A DNA stretch of 64,000 bases, taken from NCBI RefSeq assembly GCF_024105665.1, contig NZ_JAAAMK010000002.1, forward strand, positions 62,001 to 126,000. The letters are read 5' to 3'. The translations under genes and the position numbers were made by a program. Each line of letters begins with the position of its first letter. Position 1 is the stretch's first letter. The notes under the pieces were generated by a model that worked only from the letters and a program-made list of their open reading frames with translations, was not told the DNA's origin and made no database searches. Below, piece after piece: positions 1-7,547 of this stretch. This DNA is from Aliihoeflea aestuarii (GTDB taxonomy: Bacteria > Pseudomonadota > Alphaproteobacteria > Rhizobiales > Rhizobiaceae).

Positions 1-482
1 GGTGCCGTGAAAATTTCTGCGCGCCATAGATTGGGCAGCGCAATGACGAGGGCCGCAGCCGCCACGAGCGCGACAGCGGGGACGCGCAGGAAGACGAGGC
101 CGATGAGGCTCGCCGCCGCGATTTGATGCAGGATGCCGAAGAAGATGAAGGCATCCGGTGTCGCGAAAAAGGTGACAAGCGTGATCGCCGCTGCCGCTCC
201 CGCGACCTGCGCCATGCGCCACCAATAGGGACGCCAGCGCACGCCGCGCCAATGGGCCAGATAAAGGCTGAAACCGACGAGGAACAGGAACGACGAGGCG
301 ATCGAACGGGCGAAGATGCGCCAGCCGCCTTCGGCCGTCATGCCGGGCGTAGCGTAGCCGAAGAATTCGAGATCCCACGCGAAATGGTAGATCGCCATCG
401 CCACGAGCGCCAGACCGCGCGCGGCATCGATGGCCTCGATGCGCGATTTGTTTTTCTGCGGTGGCTGCATTAGTTCGGTCAT
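1..482 (-). CDS. DUF1624 (heparan-alpha-glucosaminide N-acetyltransferase-like) membrane protein, 5' part only
   Basis: Partial gene: the first 160 residues run from an ATG at 480-482 off the left edge without a stop. The N-terminus has the DUF1624 opening, a short basic cytosolic stretch followed by RIEAIDAARGLALVAMAIYHF and then a WDL motif. At least four hydrophobic segments follow (about residues 20-38, 58-75, 90-106 and 110-150). Members of this family are multi-pass membrane proteins related to acetyl-CoA:glucosaminide acetyltransferases; the bacterial substrate is generally unknown. The gene is divergent from the aldo/keto reductase, with about 70 bp between the starts. Family assignment is from the N-terminal motif; function is inference. 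Confidence 0.8.
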   Translation of the reverse strand, partial: MTELMQPPQKNKSRIEAIDAARGLALVAMAIYHFAWDLEFFGYATPGMTAEGGWRIFARSIASSFLFLVGFSLYLAHWRGVRWRPYWWRMAQVAGAAAAITLVTFFATPDAFIFFGILHQIAAASLIGLVFLRVPAVALVAAAALVIALPNLWRAEIFTA

Positions 483-552
483 GGAAGAATCGCGGTTGGT
501 GCCTGTCGGTAGCATGAAACACGAAGGCAAAGCCAAGGATAGGGACTGACGG

Positions 553-1383
553 ATGCACACGATCGATGCAAACGGCGCGCGGATTCCCGCGCTCGGACTT
601 GGGACATGGACCCTTGAAGGCGAGGGCTGCGCGAACCTCGTCGCCCATGCTCTCGAGGTCGGATATCGTCATCTGGACACGGCGGCGATGTATGCCAATG
701 AGGAGGCGGTCGGAGACGGCCTTCGCCGGTCGGGTGTTGCGCGCGACGACGTCTTCGTCACCACCAAGGTCTGGTGGACCGATCTGGGCGCCGACGATTT
801 ACGCCGTTCTGCGGAAACGAGCCTTGAAAAGCTCGGGCTGGATCAGGTCGACCTGCTCCTGATCCACTGGCCGAATCCTGCAGTACCGCTGGACGAAACC
901 ATCGCGGCCTTGAACAACGCCCGGACCGACGGATTGGCCCGGCATATCGGCGTGTCGAACTTTCCCACGAAACTGCTGGCCGAAGCGATCGCGCTTTCCG
1001 ATGCCCCGCTCGTCGCCAACCAGGTCGAGCATCACCCTTATCTGGATCAGTCGAAGGTCCATGCCGCGTGCCGCGAGGCGGGCATGGCAATGACGTCATA
1101 CTGCCCGCTGGCGCGGGGCGGCGATCTGTTCGCCGAACGGGTAATCGTCGAGGCGGCGGGGAAGCATGGCCGGACGCCCGGACAGATCGTCCTGCGCTGG
1201 CACCTCCAGCAGGACGGCATCGTCGCGATTCCACGCACGACGAAGCGCGAACGTCTGGCCGAGAACTTCGCGATTTTCGATTTCGCGCTCACCGATGCCG
1301 AAATGCAGGCGATATCGTCGCTCGGCGCGACGAATATGCGGATTTGCGACTACGACTTTTCGCCGTCGTGGGATTCGCACTGA
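553..1383 (+). CDS. Aldo/keto reductase (2,5-diketo-D-gluconate reductase-like)
   Basis: A 276-residue soluble NADPH-dependent oxidoreductase of the AKR superfamily that reduces aldehydes or ketones to alcohols. The catalytic tetrad is visible as D42 (HLDTAAMY), Y47, K72 (TTKVWW) and H105 (LLIHWPNP). The GVSNF motif and the NQVEHHPYL strand follow, then a C-terminal cofactor-binding region with IPRTTKRERL. Length and motif order fit the AKR5 / DkgA-DkgB branch, but the sequence does not fix the substrate. The start is an ATG preceded by an AGGGA-like ribosome site. It is divergent from the DUF1624 gene and convergent with the aspartic protease gene, 4 bp from stop to stop, so it is probably transcribed alone. 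Confidence 0.9.
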   Translation: MHTIDANGARIPALGLGTWTLEGEGCANLVAHALEVGYRHLDTAAMYANEEAVGDGLRRSGVARDDVFVTTKVWWTDLGADDLRRSAETSLEKLGLDQVDLLLIHWPNPAVPLDETIAALNNARTDGLARHIGVSNFPTKLLAEAIALSDAPLVANQVEHHPYLDQSKVHAACREAGMAMTSYCPLARGGDLFAERVIVEAAGKHGRTPGQIVLRWHLQQDGIVAIPRTTKRERLAENFAIFDFALTDAEMQAISSLGATNMRICDYDFSPSWDSH

Positions 1384-1387
1384 CGGT

Positions 1388-2092
1388 CTAATCCCTCAGG
1401 ATCAGACGCTCCCCGCGCATCTCGAAGCCGGACAGCGAGCCGATGAAGTTCATGCCGAGAAGCGTTCGGTCGAGTTGTCCTTCGGCAGCGACGAGCGCGG
1501 GCAGGCGCGTGCGCGAAATGTCGCCGATGCGGATTTCGTCGATGGTGATCCGCGCCGCCTCTGCCGGCCCGTTGGCCGTCATGATCGGCACGGTGAAGCT
1601 CAACGCGTCCGGATCGAAACCGGCGCGGATTGCGTCTGCTGCGCTGAGAACGGTCACCGTCGCCCCGGTATCGACAACGGTGTTGACCGCCGTTCCGTTG
1701 ATCGCTGCCCGAACCTCGAAATGCCCGTTCGACAGCCGGTCGACCATGACCGCCGCACGCCCGTCGTCGTCGACCATCGACAGCGGGCTGCCCGGCACGA
1801 GGCCGGCGGTGAGGCGGCTGGCGACGTCCTGCAACTCGTAGCGATACTGATAGCCGACCATCAGCGCCATGATGATGACGAGCCAGATCGCGAGCGTGCG
1901 CGCCATCGGTCCGAAGCGCTGGCCGGAGCCAAGCAGGCCCACACCGACGACCGCGCCCAGAACGCCCAGATAGAGCGTGCGCGCCAGCCCGTCGCCGTCG
2001 AGCCCGAACAATGTCCCGCCATCCTCCATCGCAATCAGCCCGACAAGGCCGAGCGCCATGACCGCGACGATGATCCAGAAGAAGCGCCCCAT
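1388..2092 (-). CDS. Membrane-anchored retropepsin-like aspartic protease (TIGR02281 / clan AA family)
   Basis: A 234-residue protein with three N-terminal hydrophobic segments (about residues 4-22, 41-56 and 65-82) followed by a single retropepsin-like domain. That domain has the catalytic signature VVDTGATVTVLS with Asp141, and a later ALVAAEGQLDRTLLGMNF region typical of the family. One lobe per chain implies an active dimer, as in retropepsins; the domain probably lies on the periplasmic side. The ATG at 2090-2092 was chosen over a longer reading because residues upstream look like a shadow of the preceding gene. It begins 2 nt after the DUF1289 stop, so the two are co-transcribed. The substrate is unknown. 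Confidence 0.87.
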   Translation of the reverse strand: MGRFFWIIVAVMALGLVGLIAMEDGGTLFGLDGDGLARTLYLGVLGAVVGVGLLGSGQRFGPMARTLAIWLVIIMALMVGYQYRYELQDVASRLTAGLVPGSPLSMVDDDGRAAVMVDRLSNGHFEVRAAINGTAVNTVVDTGATVTVLSAADAIRAGFDPDALSFTVPIMTANGPAEAARITIDEIRIGDISRTRLPALVAAEGQLDRTLLGMNFIGSLSGFEMRGERLILRD

Positions 2093-2094
2093 GC

Positions 2095-2331
2095 TCAGTT
2101 CTCCGCCAGTCCGCGTTCGCGCGCCATACGGCTGCGCCGCGTTTCGCGTCGGGGTCGCCGCTCCATCGTGGCTATCCGGGCCGGCAACAGCGCCATGGTT
2201 TCGCGTCGTTGCTCGGGCGTCATGGATATCCAAGCGCCGATTTCCTCGCGCGTGCGCCCGCACCCGAAGCAGTACCCGCTCGTCAGATCGATCGAGCAGA
2301 TGAGAATGCAAGGGGATTCGATCGCCGTCAT
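2095..2331 (-). CDS. DUF1289 family small cysteine-rich protein
   Basis: A 78-residue protein with the DUF1289 pattern: SPCILICSIDLTSGYCFGCG, then RTREEIGAW and a Met-Thr-Pro-Glu-Gln-Arg segment. The four conserved cysteines (C8, C12, C21, C24) look like a metal or Fe-S site; function is not established for the family. The C-terminus is very rich in arginine. The start is set at the ATG (2329-2331) immediately before the conserved motif; a longer in-frame reading has no family similarity and crosses the promoter region of cobT. The next gene is the membrane aspartic protease, 2 nt downstream. Confidence 0.85.
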   Translation of the reverse strand: MTAIESPCILICSIDLTSGYCFGCGRTREEIGAWISMTPEQRRETMALLPARIATMERRPRRETRRSRMARERGLAEN

Positions 2332-2457
2332 CGTGTTATCCTGAACATCTGTCACAGATGGGCCAAACGGCTGCGCGGCGCAAGGCGGCGGTTCTTCGCC
2401 ATTGAGATTGCGGCGCAGCGGCGCTATTGCGCTAGCCACTCGGACAAGGAGCATCAA

Positions 2458-3447
2458 ATGACGAGCGGTCTGCCATTCGACGACTATCGCGATCTCCTGC
2501 GCAGGCTGCCGCAGCCCGACGCTAAGGCACGGCGCGAAGCGGAAGGCCGGTTGCGGCTTCTGGAAGCGCAGGGCGTGGGCCTCGGCCGCATGGGCGAACT
2601 CGCCGTCTGGCTGGCCGGATGGCAAGGACGCAGCGAACCGCAGATCGCGCGGCCCATGGTGACGATCTTTGCGGGCACGCACGGCATCACGCGCCATGAC
2701 ATCAGCACGCGCGGACAGGACGAGACCCAGGCGATGGTCGAGTTCTGCGCGGCCGGCGGCGCGGCCATCAACCAGATCTGCGCGGCGAACGATTTCGGCC
2801 TTAAGGTTTTCGATCTGGCCCTGCACATGCCGGTCGCCGATATTTCGCAAGGCCCGGCCTTCGACGAGCGCGGCTGCGCGGTGACGATGGCGTTCGGCAT
2901 GGAGGCGATTGCCGGCGGCGCGGACCTGATCTGCGTCGGCTCGCTCGGCGTCGGCGGCGAGACCGTGGCGGCGGCTCTATTGATGGCGCTGCACGGCAAG
3001 GCCGCGCTGGACTGGATCAAGCCCGAGGGAGATGCCGACATGACGGAGCGGCGCATCCGTCTGATCGATCAGGCGGTCGCTTTGCATGGCGGTCACGTCA
3101 AGGACCCGCTGGAAGCGCTGCGCCGGCTGGGAGGCCGCGAGATCGCGGCCATTTCCGGGGCGATCCTGGCCGCGCGCATGGAGCGCATCCCGGTCGTTCT
3201 GGACGGTATCGTTTCGCTGGCCGCGGCGGCCGTGCTGCACGCGGTGCGGGAAGACGCGCTCGACCATTGCGTTCTCGGCCATCTCACGGCCAATCGCGGG
3301 CAAAGAAACGCCGCGGCCGCGCTCGGTCTGAAGCCGCTCGTCGATCTCGATATCGGCGAAGGGGAGGGCGTCGGCGCGGCGATGGGCGCGCTCGTTCTCA
3401 AGAACGCTGCGCAGGTTCACGCCTCGATGACGATCCGGCAGAACTGA
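2458..3447 (+). CDS. cobT: Nicotinate-nucleotide--dimethylbenzimidazole phosphoribosyltransferase
   Basis: A 329-residue cytosolic enzyme that transfers phosphoribose from nicotinate mononucleotide to 5,6-dimethylbenzimidazole, forming alpha-ribazole phosphate for the lower ligand of cobalamin. Family features are GTHGITRHDIS, the FCAGGAAINQI region, MAFGMEAIAGGADLICVG, and a C-terminal DIGEGEGVGAAMG segment whose Glu301 is the likely catalytic base. Length is slightly below the roughly 350 usual for CobT. The start is an ATG with AAGGAG 6-11 nt upstream. No other cobalamin gene lies next to it, and the 126 bp upstream is too short to hold a full B12 riboswitch plus promoter. Confidence 0.93.
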   Translation: MTSGLPFDDYRDLLRRLPQPDAKARREAEGRLRLLEAQGVGLGRMGELAVWLAGWQGRSEPQIARPMVTIFAGTHGITRHDISTRGQDETQAMVEFCAAGGAAINQICAANDFGLKVFDLALHMPVADISQGPAFDERGCAVTMAFGMEAIAGGADLICVGSLGVGGETVAAALLMALHGKAALDWIKPEGDADMTERRIRLIDQAVALHGGHVKDPLEALRRLGGREIAAISGAILAARMERIPVVLDGIVSLAAAAVLHAVREDALDHCVLGHLTANRGQRNAAAALGLKPLVDLDIGEGEGVGAAMGALVLKNAAQVHASMTIRQN

Positions 3448-3460
3448 TCCGGTCTGGTGA

Positions 3461-4981
3461 TCAGCGGCGGCCCGTTGCCTTCTGCATAGTCGGCAAAGCA
3501 GGCAACGCTTCCATGACACGCGACGACGGCAGGATGGCGATGGCCTCCGTGCCTTCGCGCAATTTCGAGCGAAGCTGGAATTCGCCGCCATGAAGCTCGA
3601 GCAGTCCCTGCACGATGGGTAGGCCGAGGCCGGTTCCCTGCTCGGCGCTCTTGATTGCGATCGAACCTTGCCCGAATGCCGAAAGCACGATCGGAATTTC
3701 GTCTGCCGGAATACCCGGCCCGTTGTCCTTGACCGAGACATACTGACCGCCGCCCGCCGTCCAGCCGACCCGCACGCGTACTTCCGAACCGTTCGGCGCG
3801 AACTTGACCGCGTTGGACAGGAGATTGAGCGTGACCTGTCGCAACGAGCGCTCATCGGCAAGAAGGCGCGGCAGAACCGGTTCGAATTGCTGCACGATGC
3901 GAATGTTCTTCTTGTGTGCCTTCAGTTCCATTAAATGGCAGCACTCCTCGACGACGCCGCCAAGCGACAGCGGTTCCTCGTTGAGCTGGTAGCGCCCGGC
4001 TTCGATGCGGGAGAGATCGAGAATCTCGTTGATGAGGTTCAACAAATGCTGGCCGGATGCATTGATGTCGCGCGAATAGTCGCGATACGTCTCGTTGTGC
4101 ATCGGGCCGAGCACCTCGGTGCCCATCACCTCCGAAAAACCGAGGATCGCATTGAGCGGCGTGCGCAATTCATGGCTCATCGTCGCCAGAAAGCGGGATT
4201 TCGCCAGATTCGCCTCTTCGGCACGTCGGCGCGCCTCGTCCGACATCGCCTTGGCGGTTTCGAGTTCGCCGATCAGTTCGTCTTTCTCGGTCTGATAGGA
4301 CAGAAGCATCACCGCCGACCGGTTCATGTCTCGCGCGACGAAGGTGAAGAAGCCCAGAGAAAGAGCCAGAAGCGCCACCATGATAGCTTCGATAGGTTCC
4401 GACGGGCTGACCGTCTGGTAAGCGAAAACCGCCACCGGCAGGGCGAAGGTGAAGAACAGCGCGCCTCGCAGCGTGTGGGAGATCAGGGCCGTCGACGCGA
4501 TTGCGATGAGGATGATGACCGTCTTGACGAAGGTGAACTGATCGAGCTGGCATTCGACGCATTCGATCGTGGCGAGATAGGCCCAGCCGAGACCGCTGAC
4601 GAAATGTCCGAGCAGAAAGCTGCGTTTGACACCGACCGCATCGAGTTCGTTGATGTCCGAACGGTCGACGCGGCGCGCGATCAGCGCCAGTCCCAGATAG
4701 CAGGCGACGGTGATGACGCCCCAGACGACGATCTGCGGTCCGGTGCCCAGAAAGACGCCTGCCGCCGTAACGACGAGCACCATCAGCGGAATGGCCGCCG
4801 CGGTGTTGATCATGGCGCGCGCATGAAGCTTCAGGAGTTCGCGATCGAAGACCGGATTGCCATCGCGCTGCGACAGGCGCTCGCGCGTGCGTCGAACCGC
4901 CTTCGCGACATCGGTGTTACGATGCGCTTGACGGCGGTCCACGATATTCTTGTCGGCAAGCTGCGTGCCTGAAAAAGCCAT
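3461..4981 (-). CDS. Membrane sensor histidine kinase (PleC/DivJ/PdhS-like HisKA type)
   Basis: A 506-residue kinase. About five or six hydrophobic segments lie between residues 56 and 215. A coiled linker follows (about 228-262), then HisKA with MSHELRTPLNAILGFSEV (phospho-acceptor His270) and an HATPase_c domain with N-box LLSNAVKFAP, G1 DNGPGIP and G2 GTGLGLPI. The H-box wording is typical of alphaproteobacterial cell-cycle and developmental kinases, but no PAS domain is evident. No response regulator is adjacent, so it is an orphan kinase and its partner cannot be named. It is convergent with cobT, 13 bp between stops. The start is the first ATG giving a cytosolic N-terminus before the first membrane segment. 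Confidence 0.9.
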   Translation of the reverse strand: MAFSGTQLADKNIVDRRQAHRNTDVAKAVRRTRERLSQRDGNPVFDRELLKLHARAMINTAAAIPLMVLVVTAAGVFLGTGPQIVVWGVITVACYLGLALIARRVDRSDINELDAVGVKRSFLLGHFVSGLGWAYLATIECVECQLDQFTFVKTVIILIAIASTALISHTLRGALFFTFALPVAVFAYQTVSPSEPIEAIMVALLALSLGFFTFVARDMNRSAVMLLSYQTEKDELIGELETAKAMSDEARRRAEEANLAKSRFLATMSHELRTPLNAILGFSEVMGTEVLGPMHNETYRDYSRDINASGQHLLNLINEILDLSRIEAGRYQLNEEPLSLGGVVEECCHLMELKAHKKNIRIVQQFEPVLPRLLADERSLRQVTLNLLSNAVKFAPNGSEVRVRVGWTAGGGQYVSVKDNGPGIPADEIPIVLSAFGQGSIAIKSAEQGTGLGLPIVQGLLELHGGEFQLRSKLREGTEAIAILPSSRVMEALPALPTMQKATGRR

Positions 4982-5053
4982 ACGAAATATCAGTCAATGC
5001 GCGCCAATGATTTGCGCTAAAGCTACACGCAGAAGATTAAGAGACCCTTCGCA

Positions 5054-5643
5054 TTGCCACGCCGTAAATTTCGCAGTCAAAAGAAGGCATCGCGCGCAAA
5101 TCGTGGCGCTCGCCGGTCTATTGCTCCCAGGATGCGCGACTACGCGCTGACGGCGGCGCTTTTCATCGTGCTCGGTGCGCTTGCGGTGTATTTCGACAAT
5201 CGTTCGGCGCATGAAATCGGCGGCGTTGCCCGGGTCGTCGACGGCGACACGTTGGCGATCGGTACAAGCCGGGGTGCAGGCGGGGCGGCGTATCGTATGA
5301 TTGCGGGCGGCAGGCGCGCGAGGCGCTGGTCGCGGCGATAGATAATCGGCCGGTGACCTGCACAGCACGGCGCAAGGACCGGTATGGCCGCCTCGTCGCA
5401 ACCTGCTACAGGGATGAAATCGATCTGGGCCGGCGGATGGTGGAAGAGGGATGGGCGCTCGCCTCCGGCGATTACGACCTCACGGAACGCCGGGCCAGAA
5501 CCGAAGAACGCGGCATATGGGCCGGCGAGTTCGAACGGCCGGGCGACTGGCGCGCGCAGCGGGGACTAGCGACGGAGGACGGCGGGATGTTCGATGCGCT
5601 TCTCGACCGCCTGCGTCTGTTTTTCGACCGACCTTCGGGCTAA
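5054..5643 (+). pseudogene. Thermonuclease (SNase)-like gene, disrupted by frameshift with internal deletion
   Basis: Two open frames together cover an SNase-like protein. The first encodes a basic N-terminus, one membrane segment (ALTAALFIVLGALAVYF) and the opening strand VARVVDGDTLAIG. It then leaves frame and stops near 5340. In the second frame the family continues as CRRGGVSYDCGRQAREALVA, KDRYGRLVATC and a C-terminal LGRRMVEEGWALASGDYD. The segment normally between them (RLxGIDAPE with active-site Arg and metal ligands) is absent around 5261-5272. Both a frameshift and loss of about 14 residues are therefore needed to explain the sequence. The start is uncertain: TTG 5054 or ATG 5132. 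A sequencing error could mimic the frameshift but not easily the loss. Confidence 0.75.
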
Positions 5644-5669
5644 AGATTATCGGGATCAGGGAGAAGACG

Positions 5670-6281
5670 ATGAAGCTTTACGATGGTGGGCGCGCACCGA
5701 ACCCGCGCCGGGTGCGCATTTTTCTGGCGGAGAAGGGGATTGAAGTGCCGCTCGTGCCCGTCGATATGGCGACGATGGGACACAAATCGGAGGAGGTCAC
5801 GGCCCGGAACCCGCTCCAGCGGCTGCCGGTCCTCGAACTCGACGACGGAACGATCATTTCCGAATCGGTGGCGATCTGCCGTTATTTCGAGGAATTGCAT
5901 CCCGAACCCTTGCTGTTCGGCACCGGGGCGGTCGGAAAGGCATTGGTCGAAATGTGGCAGCGACGGATGGAACTGCATTTCCTGTCGACCGTCGCCCAGT
6001 CCTTCCGGCATATCCATCCCGCGATGAAGGAGTGGGAAGTGCCGCAGATCGCCGAATGGGGCGAGGCGAACAAGCCAAAGGCAATCCAGTTCCTGCGCTT
6101 TCTGGACGGCCACCTGGCCGGCAGCCGGTTCGTCGCTGGCGATGCCTATTCGATTGCGGACATCACAGGTCTGGTCGGCGTCGAGTTCATGAAGCCGGCG
6201 CGTCTGGCGGTGCCGGATGAGCTTGAAAACGTGAAGCGGTGGTTTGCTGAAATATCGGCGCGCCCAAGCGCGACGGCCTGA
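5670..6281 (+). CDS. Glutathione S-transferase family protein
   Basis: A 203-residue soluble GST. The N-terminal thioredoxin-like domain (residues 1-80) starts MKLYDGGRAPNPRRVRIFL and contains the NPLQRLPVLELDDG loop with the cis-proline and the ESVAICRYFEE glutathione-binding motif. The helical C-terminal domain includes YSIADITGLVGVEF, the usual N-capping box. GSTs conjugate glutathione to electrophiles or act as reductases; the substrate is not predictable. The start at ATG 5670 has GGGAGAA just upstream; longer in-frame readings overlap the broken nuclease gene. It ends exactly before the TTG start of the uracil-DNA glycosylase-like gene, so the two are probably one transcript. Confidence 0.9.
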   Translation: MKLYDGGRAPNPRRVRIFLAEKGIEVPLVPVDMATMGHKSEEVTARNPLQRLPVLELDDGTIISESVAICRYFEELHPEPLLFGTGAVGKALVEMWQRRMELHFLSTVAQSFRHIHPAMKEWEVPQIAEWGEANKPKAIQFLRFLDGHLAGSRFVAGDAYSIADITGLVGVEFMKPARLAVPDELENVKRWFAEISARPSATA

Positions 6282-6905
6282 TTGGACGATCCGAACCAAA
6301 TTGCCGACCAAATCCGGCTGTGCCGGATTTGCCGCGACGCGCCGTTGAAAGTGCCGCTGCCGCATGAGCCGCGGCCGGTGGTCGTCGCCTCGTGCACCGC
6401 GCGTGTTCTGATCGCAGGGCAGGCGCCGGGAACGCGCGTTCATGCCACCGGTCTGCCGTTCAACGATCGGTCGGGCGACCGTTTGCGCGACTGGATGGGT
6501 GTTTCACGGGACGAATTTTACGATCCGGCGAAATTCGCCATTGTGCCGATGGGCTTCTGCTTTCCCGGGCAGGACGCAAAAGGCGGCGACCTGCCGCCGC
6601 GCCGCGAATGCGCCCCGACCTGGCGCGCGCCGCTGATGGCGGCAATGCCGCAGGTCGAACTCGTGCTGGCCATCGGTTTGCATGCTCAGCGCTGGCATCT
6701 TGGGGATGCCTGTGCAGCGTCGTTGACAGAAAATGTTCAGAACTGGCGCGCCGTCTTCATGCGCAACACCCGACCTCGTATTTTGCCGTTGCCGCATCCA
6801 TCATGGCGCAATACCGGCTGGCTGAAACGGCATCCTTTCTTCGAAACCGAATTGCTGCCGGTGCTGCGCCGTGAAATGCGGTTATTCATTCCAGACAATA
6901 GTTAG
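6282..6905 (+). CDS. Uracil-DNA glycosylase family protein, Fe-S type
   Basis: A 207-residue protein of the uracil-DNA glycosylase superfamily. The glycine-rich motif GQAPGTRVHATGLPF and the C-terminal motif LPLPHPSWRN flank a VLAIGLHAQ strand. Four cysteines (C14, C17, C93, C110) have spacing like the 4Fe-4S ligands of thermophile family 4 enzymes. The first motif lacks the acidic residues seen in typical family 4 proteins, so its base specificity or activity may differ. The TTG start directly abuts the GST stop codon, with no gap. Likely role: base-excision repair, but catalysis is inferred from the fold family. Confidence 0.82.
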   Translation: MDDPNQIADQIRLCRICRDAPLKVPLPHEPRPVVVASCTARVLIAGQAPGTRVHATGLPFNDRSGDRLRDWMGVSRDEFYDPAKFAIVPMGFCFPGQDAKGGDLPPRRECAPTWRAPLMAAMPQVELVLAIGLHAQRWHLGDACAASLTENVQNWRAVFMRNTRPRILPLPHPSWRNTGWLKRHPFFETELLPVLRREMRLFIPDNS

Positions 6906-7004
6906 AAATATTTTGCCTCGGCAGTGCGTTGTGGCTGCTGTTCATGCTTGGCCAATGCACAAAGTTCGGCCATTTTAGCATGAGTTTTTACACGGAGCTC
7001 CGAT

Positions 7005-7499
7005 ATGGATCGTCTCGACCGTAAAATCCTGCGTCTGCTGCAGGAAGATTCCACTCTGGCCGTCGCCGATGTCGCCAAGAAGGTGGGACTGTCGACGACG
7101 CCTTGCTGGCGCCGGATTCAGAAGCTGGAGGAGGAGGGCGTCATCCGCAAGCGCGTCGCCCTGCTCAACCCGGTGAAGATCAATGCGCGGGTGACGGTCT
7201 TCGTGTCGATCCGCACCAATTCGCACAGCCATGAATGGCTGCGCCGCTTTTCCGAAGTCATTCAGGAATTCCCGGAAGTGATCGAGTTCTACCGCATGAG
7301 CGGCGATATCGACTATCTCCTGCGCGTGGTCGTGCCGGACATCGCGGCCTATGACGCGTTCTACAAACGCCTGATCGCCAAGATCGAGATTCGCGATGTG
7401 TCTTCGTCCTTCGCGATGGAGCAGATCAAATACACGACGGAACTACCGCTCGATTACATGGTGCTCGACAAGGAATCGGCTTCCGCCAGCGCGGCCTGA
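7005..7499 (+). CDS. Lrp/AsnC family transcriptional regulator
   Basis: A 164-residue regulator. The N-terminal winged helix-turn-helix begins MDRLDRKILRLLQEDSTLAV, with recognition helix LSTTPCWRRIQKLEEEGVI. A ligand-binding RAM domain follows (about residues 70-150), including the acidic MSGDIDYLLRVVVPD strand. These proteins bind DNA as octamers and respond to amino acids. The start ATG has a GGAG site 7 nt upstream. The roughly 100 bp upstream may hold an autoregulatory site. The target is unknown; the convergent neighbour is a beta-hydroxyacid dehydrogenase that could act in branched-chain amino acid breakdown, but no regulatory link is visible. Confidence 0.93.
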   Translation: MDRLDRKILRLLQEDSTLAVADVAKKVGLSTTPCWRRIQKLEEEGVIRKRVALLNPVKINARVTVFVSIRTNSHSHEWLRRFSEVIQEFPEVIEFYRMSGDIDYLLRVVVPDIAAYDAFYKRLIAKIEIRDVSSSFAMEQIKYTTELPLDYMVLDKESASASAA

Positions 7500-7502
7500 G
7501 AT

Positions 7503-7542
7503 TTTCCGTCAGGATGAACGCCAATGCTTGCCCTGACGGAAA
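7503..7542. terminator. Inverted repeat between convergent genes, possible bidirectional terminator
   Basis: Perfect 11-bp arms (TTTCCGTCAGG at 7503-7513 and its complement at 7532-7542) with an 18-nt loop sit between the stops of the Lrp-like gene and the leftward dehydrogenase. No strong T-tract follows on either side, so termination is plausible but unproven. Confidence 0.45.
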
Positions 7543-7547
7543 GCGTG

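Noticed and set aside
2332-2457. Cobalamin riboswitch upstream of cobT
   Set aside because: The 126-bp spacer is shorter than a full B12 riboswitch and contains no recognisable B12-box sequence.
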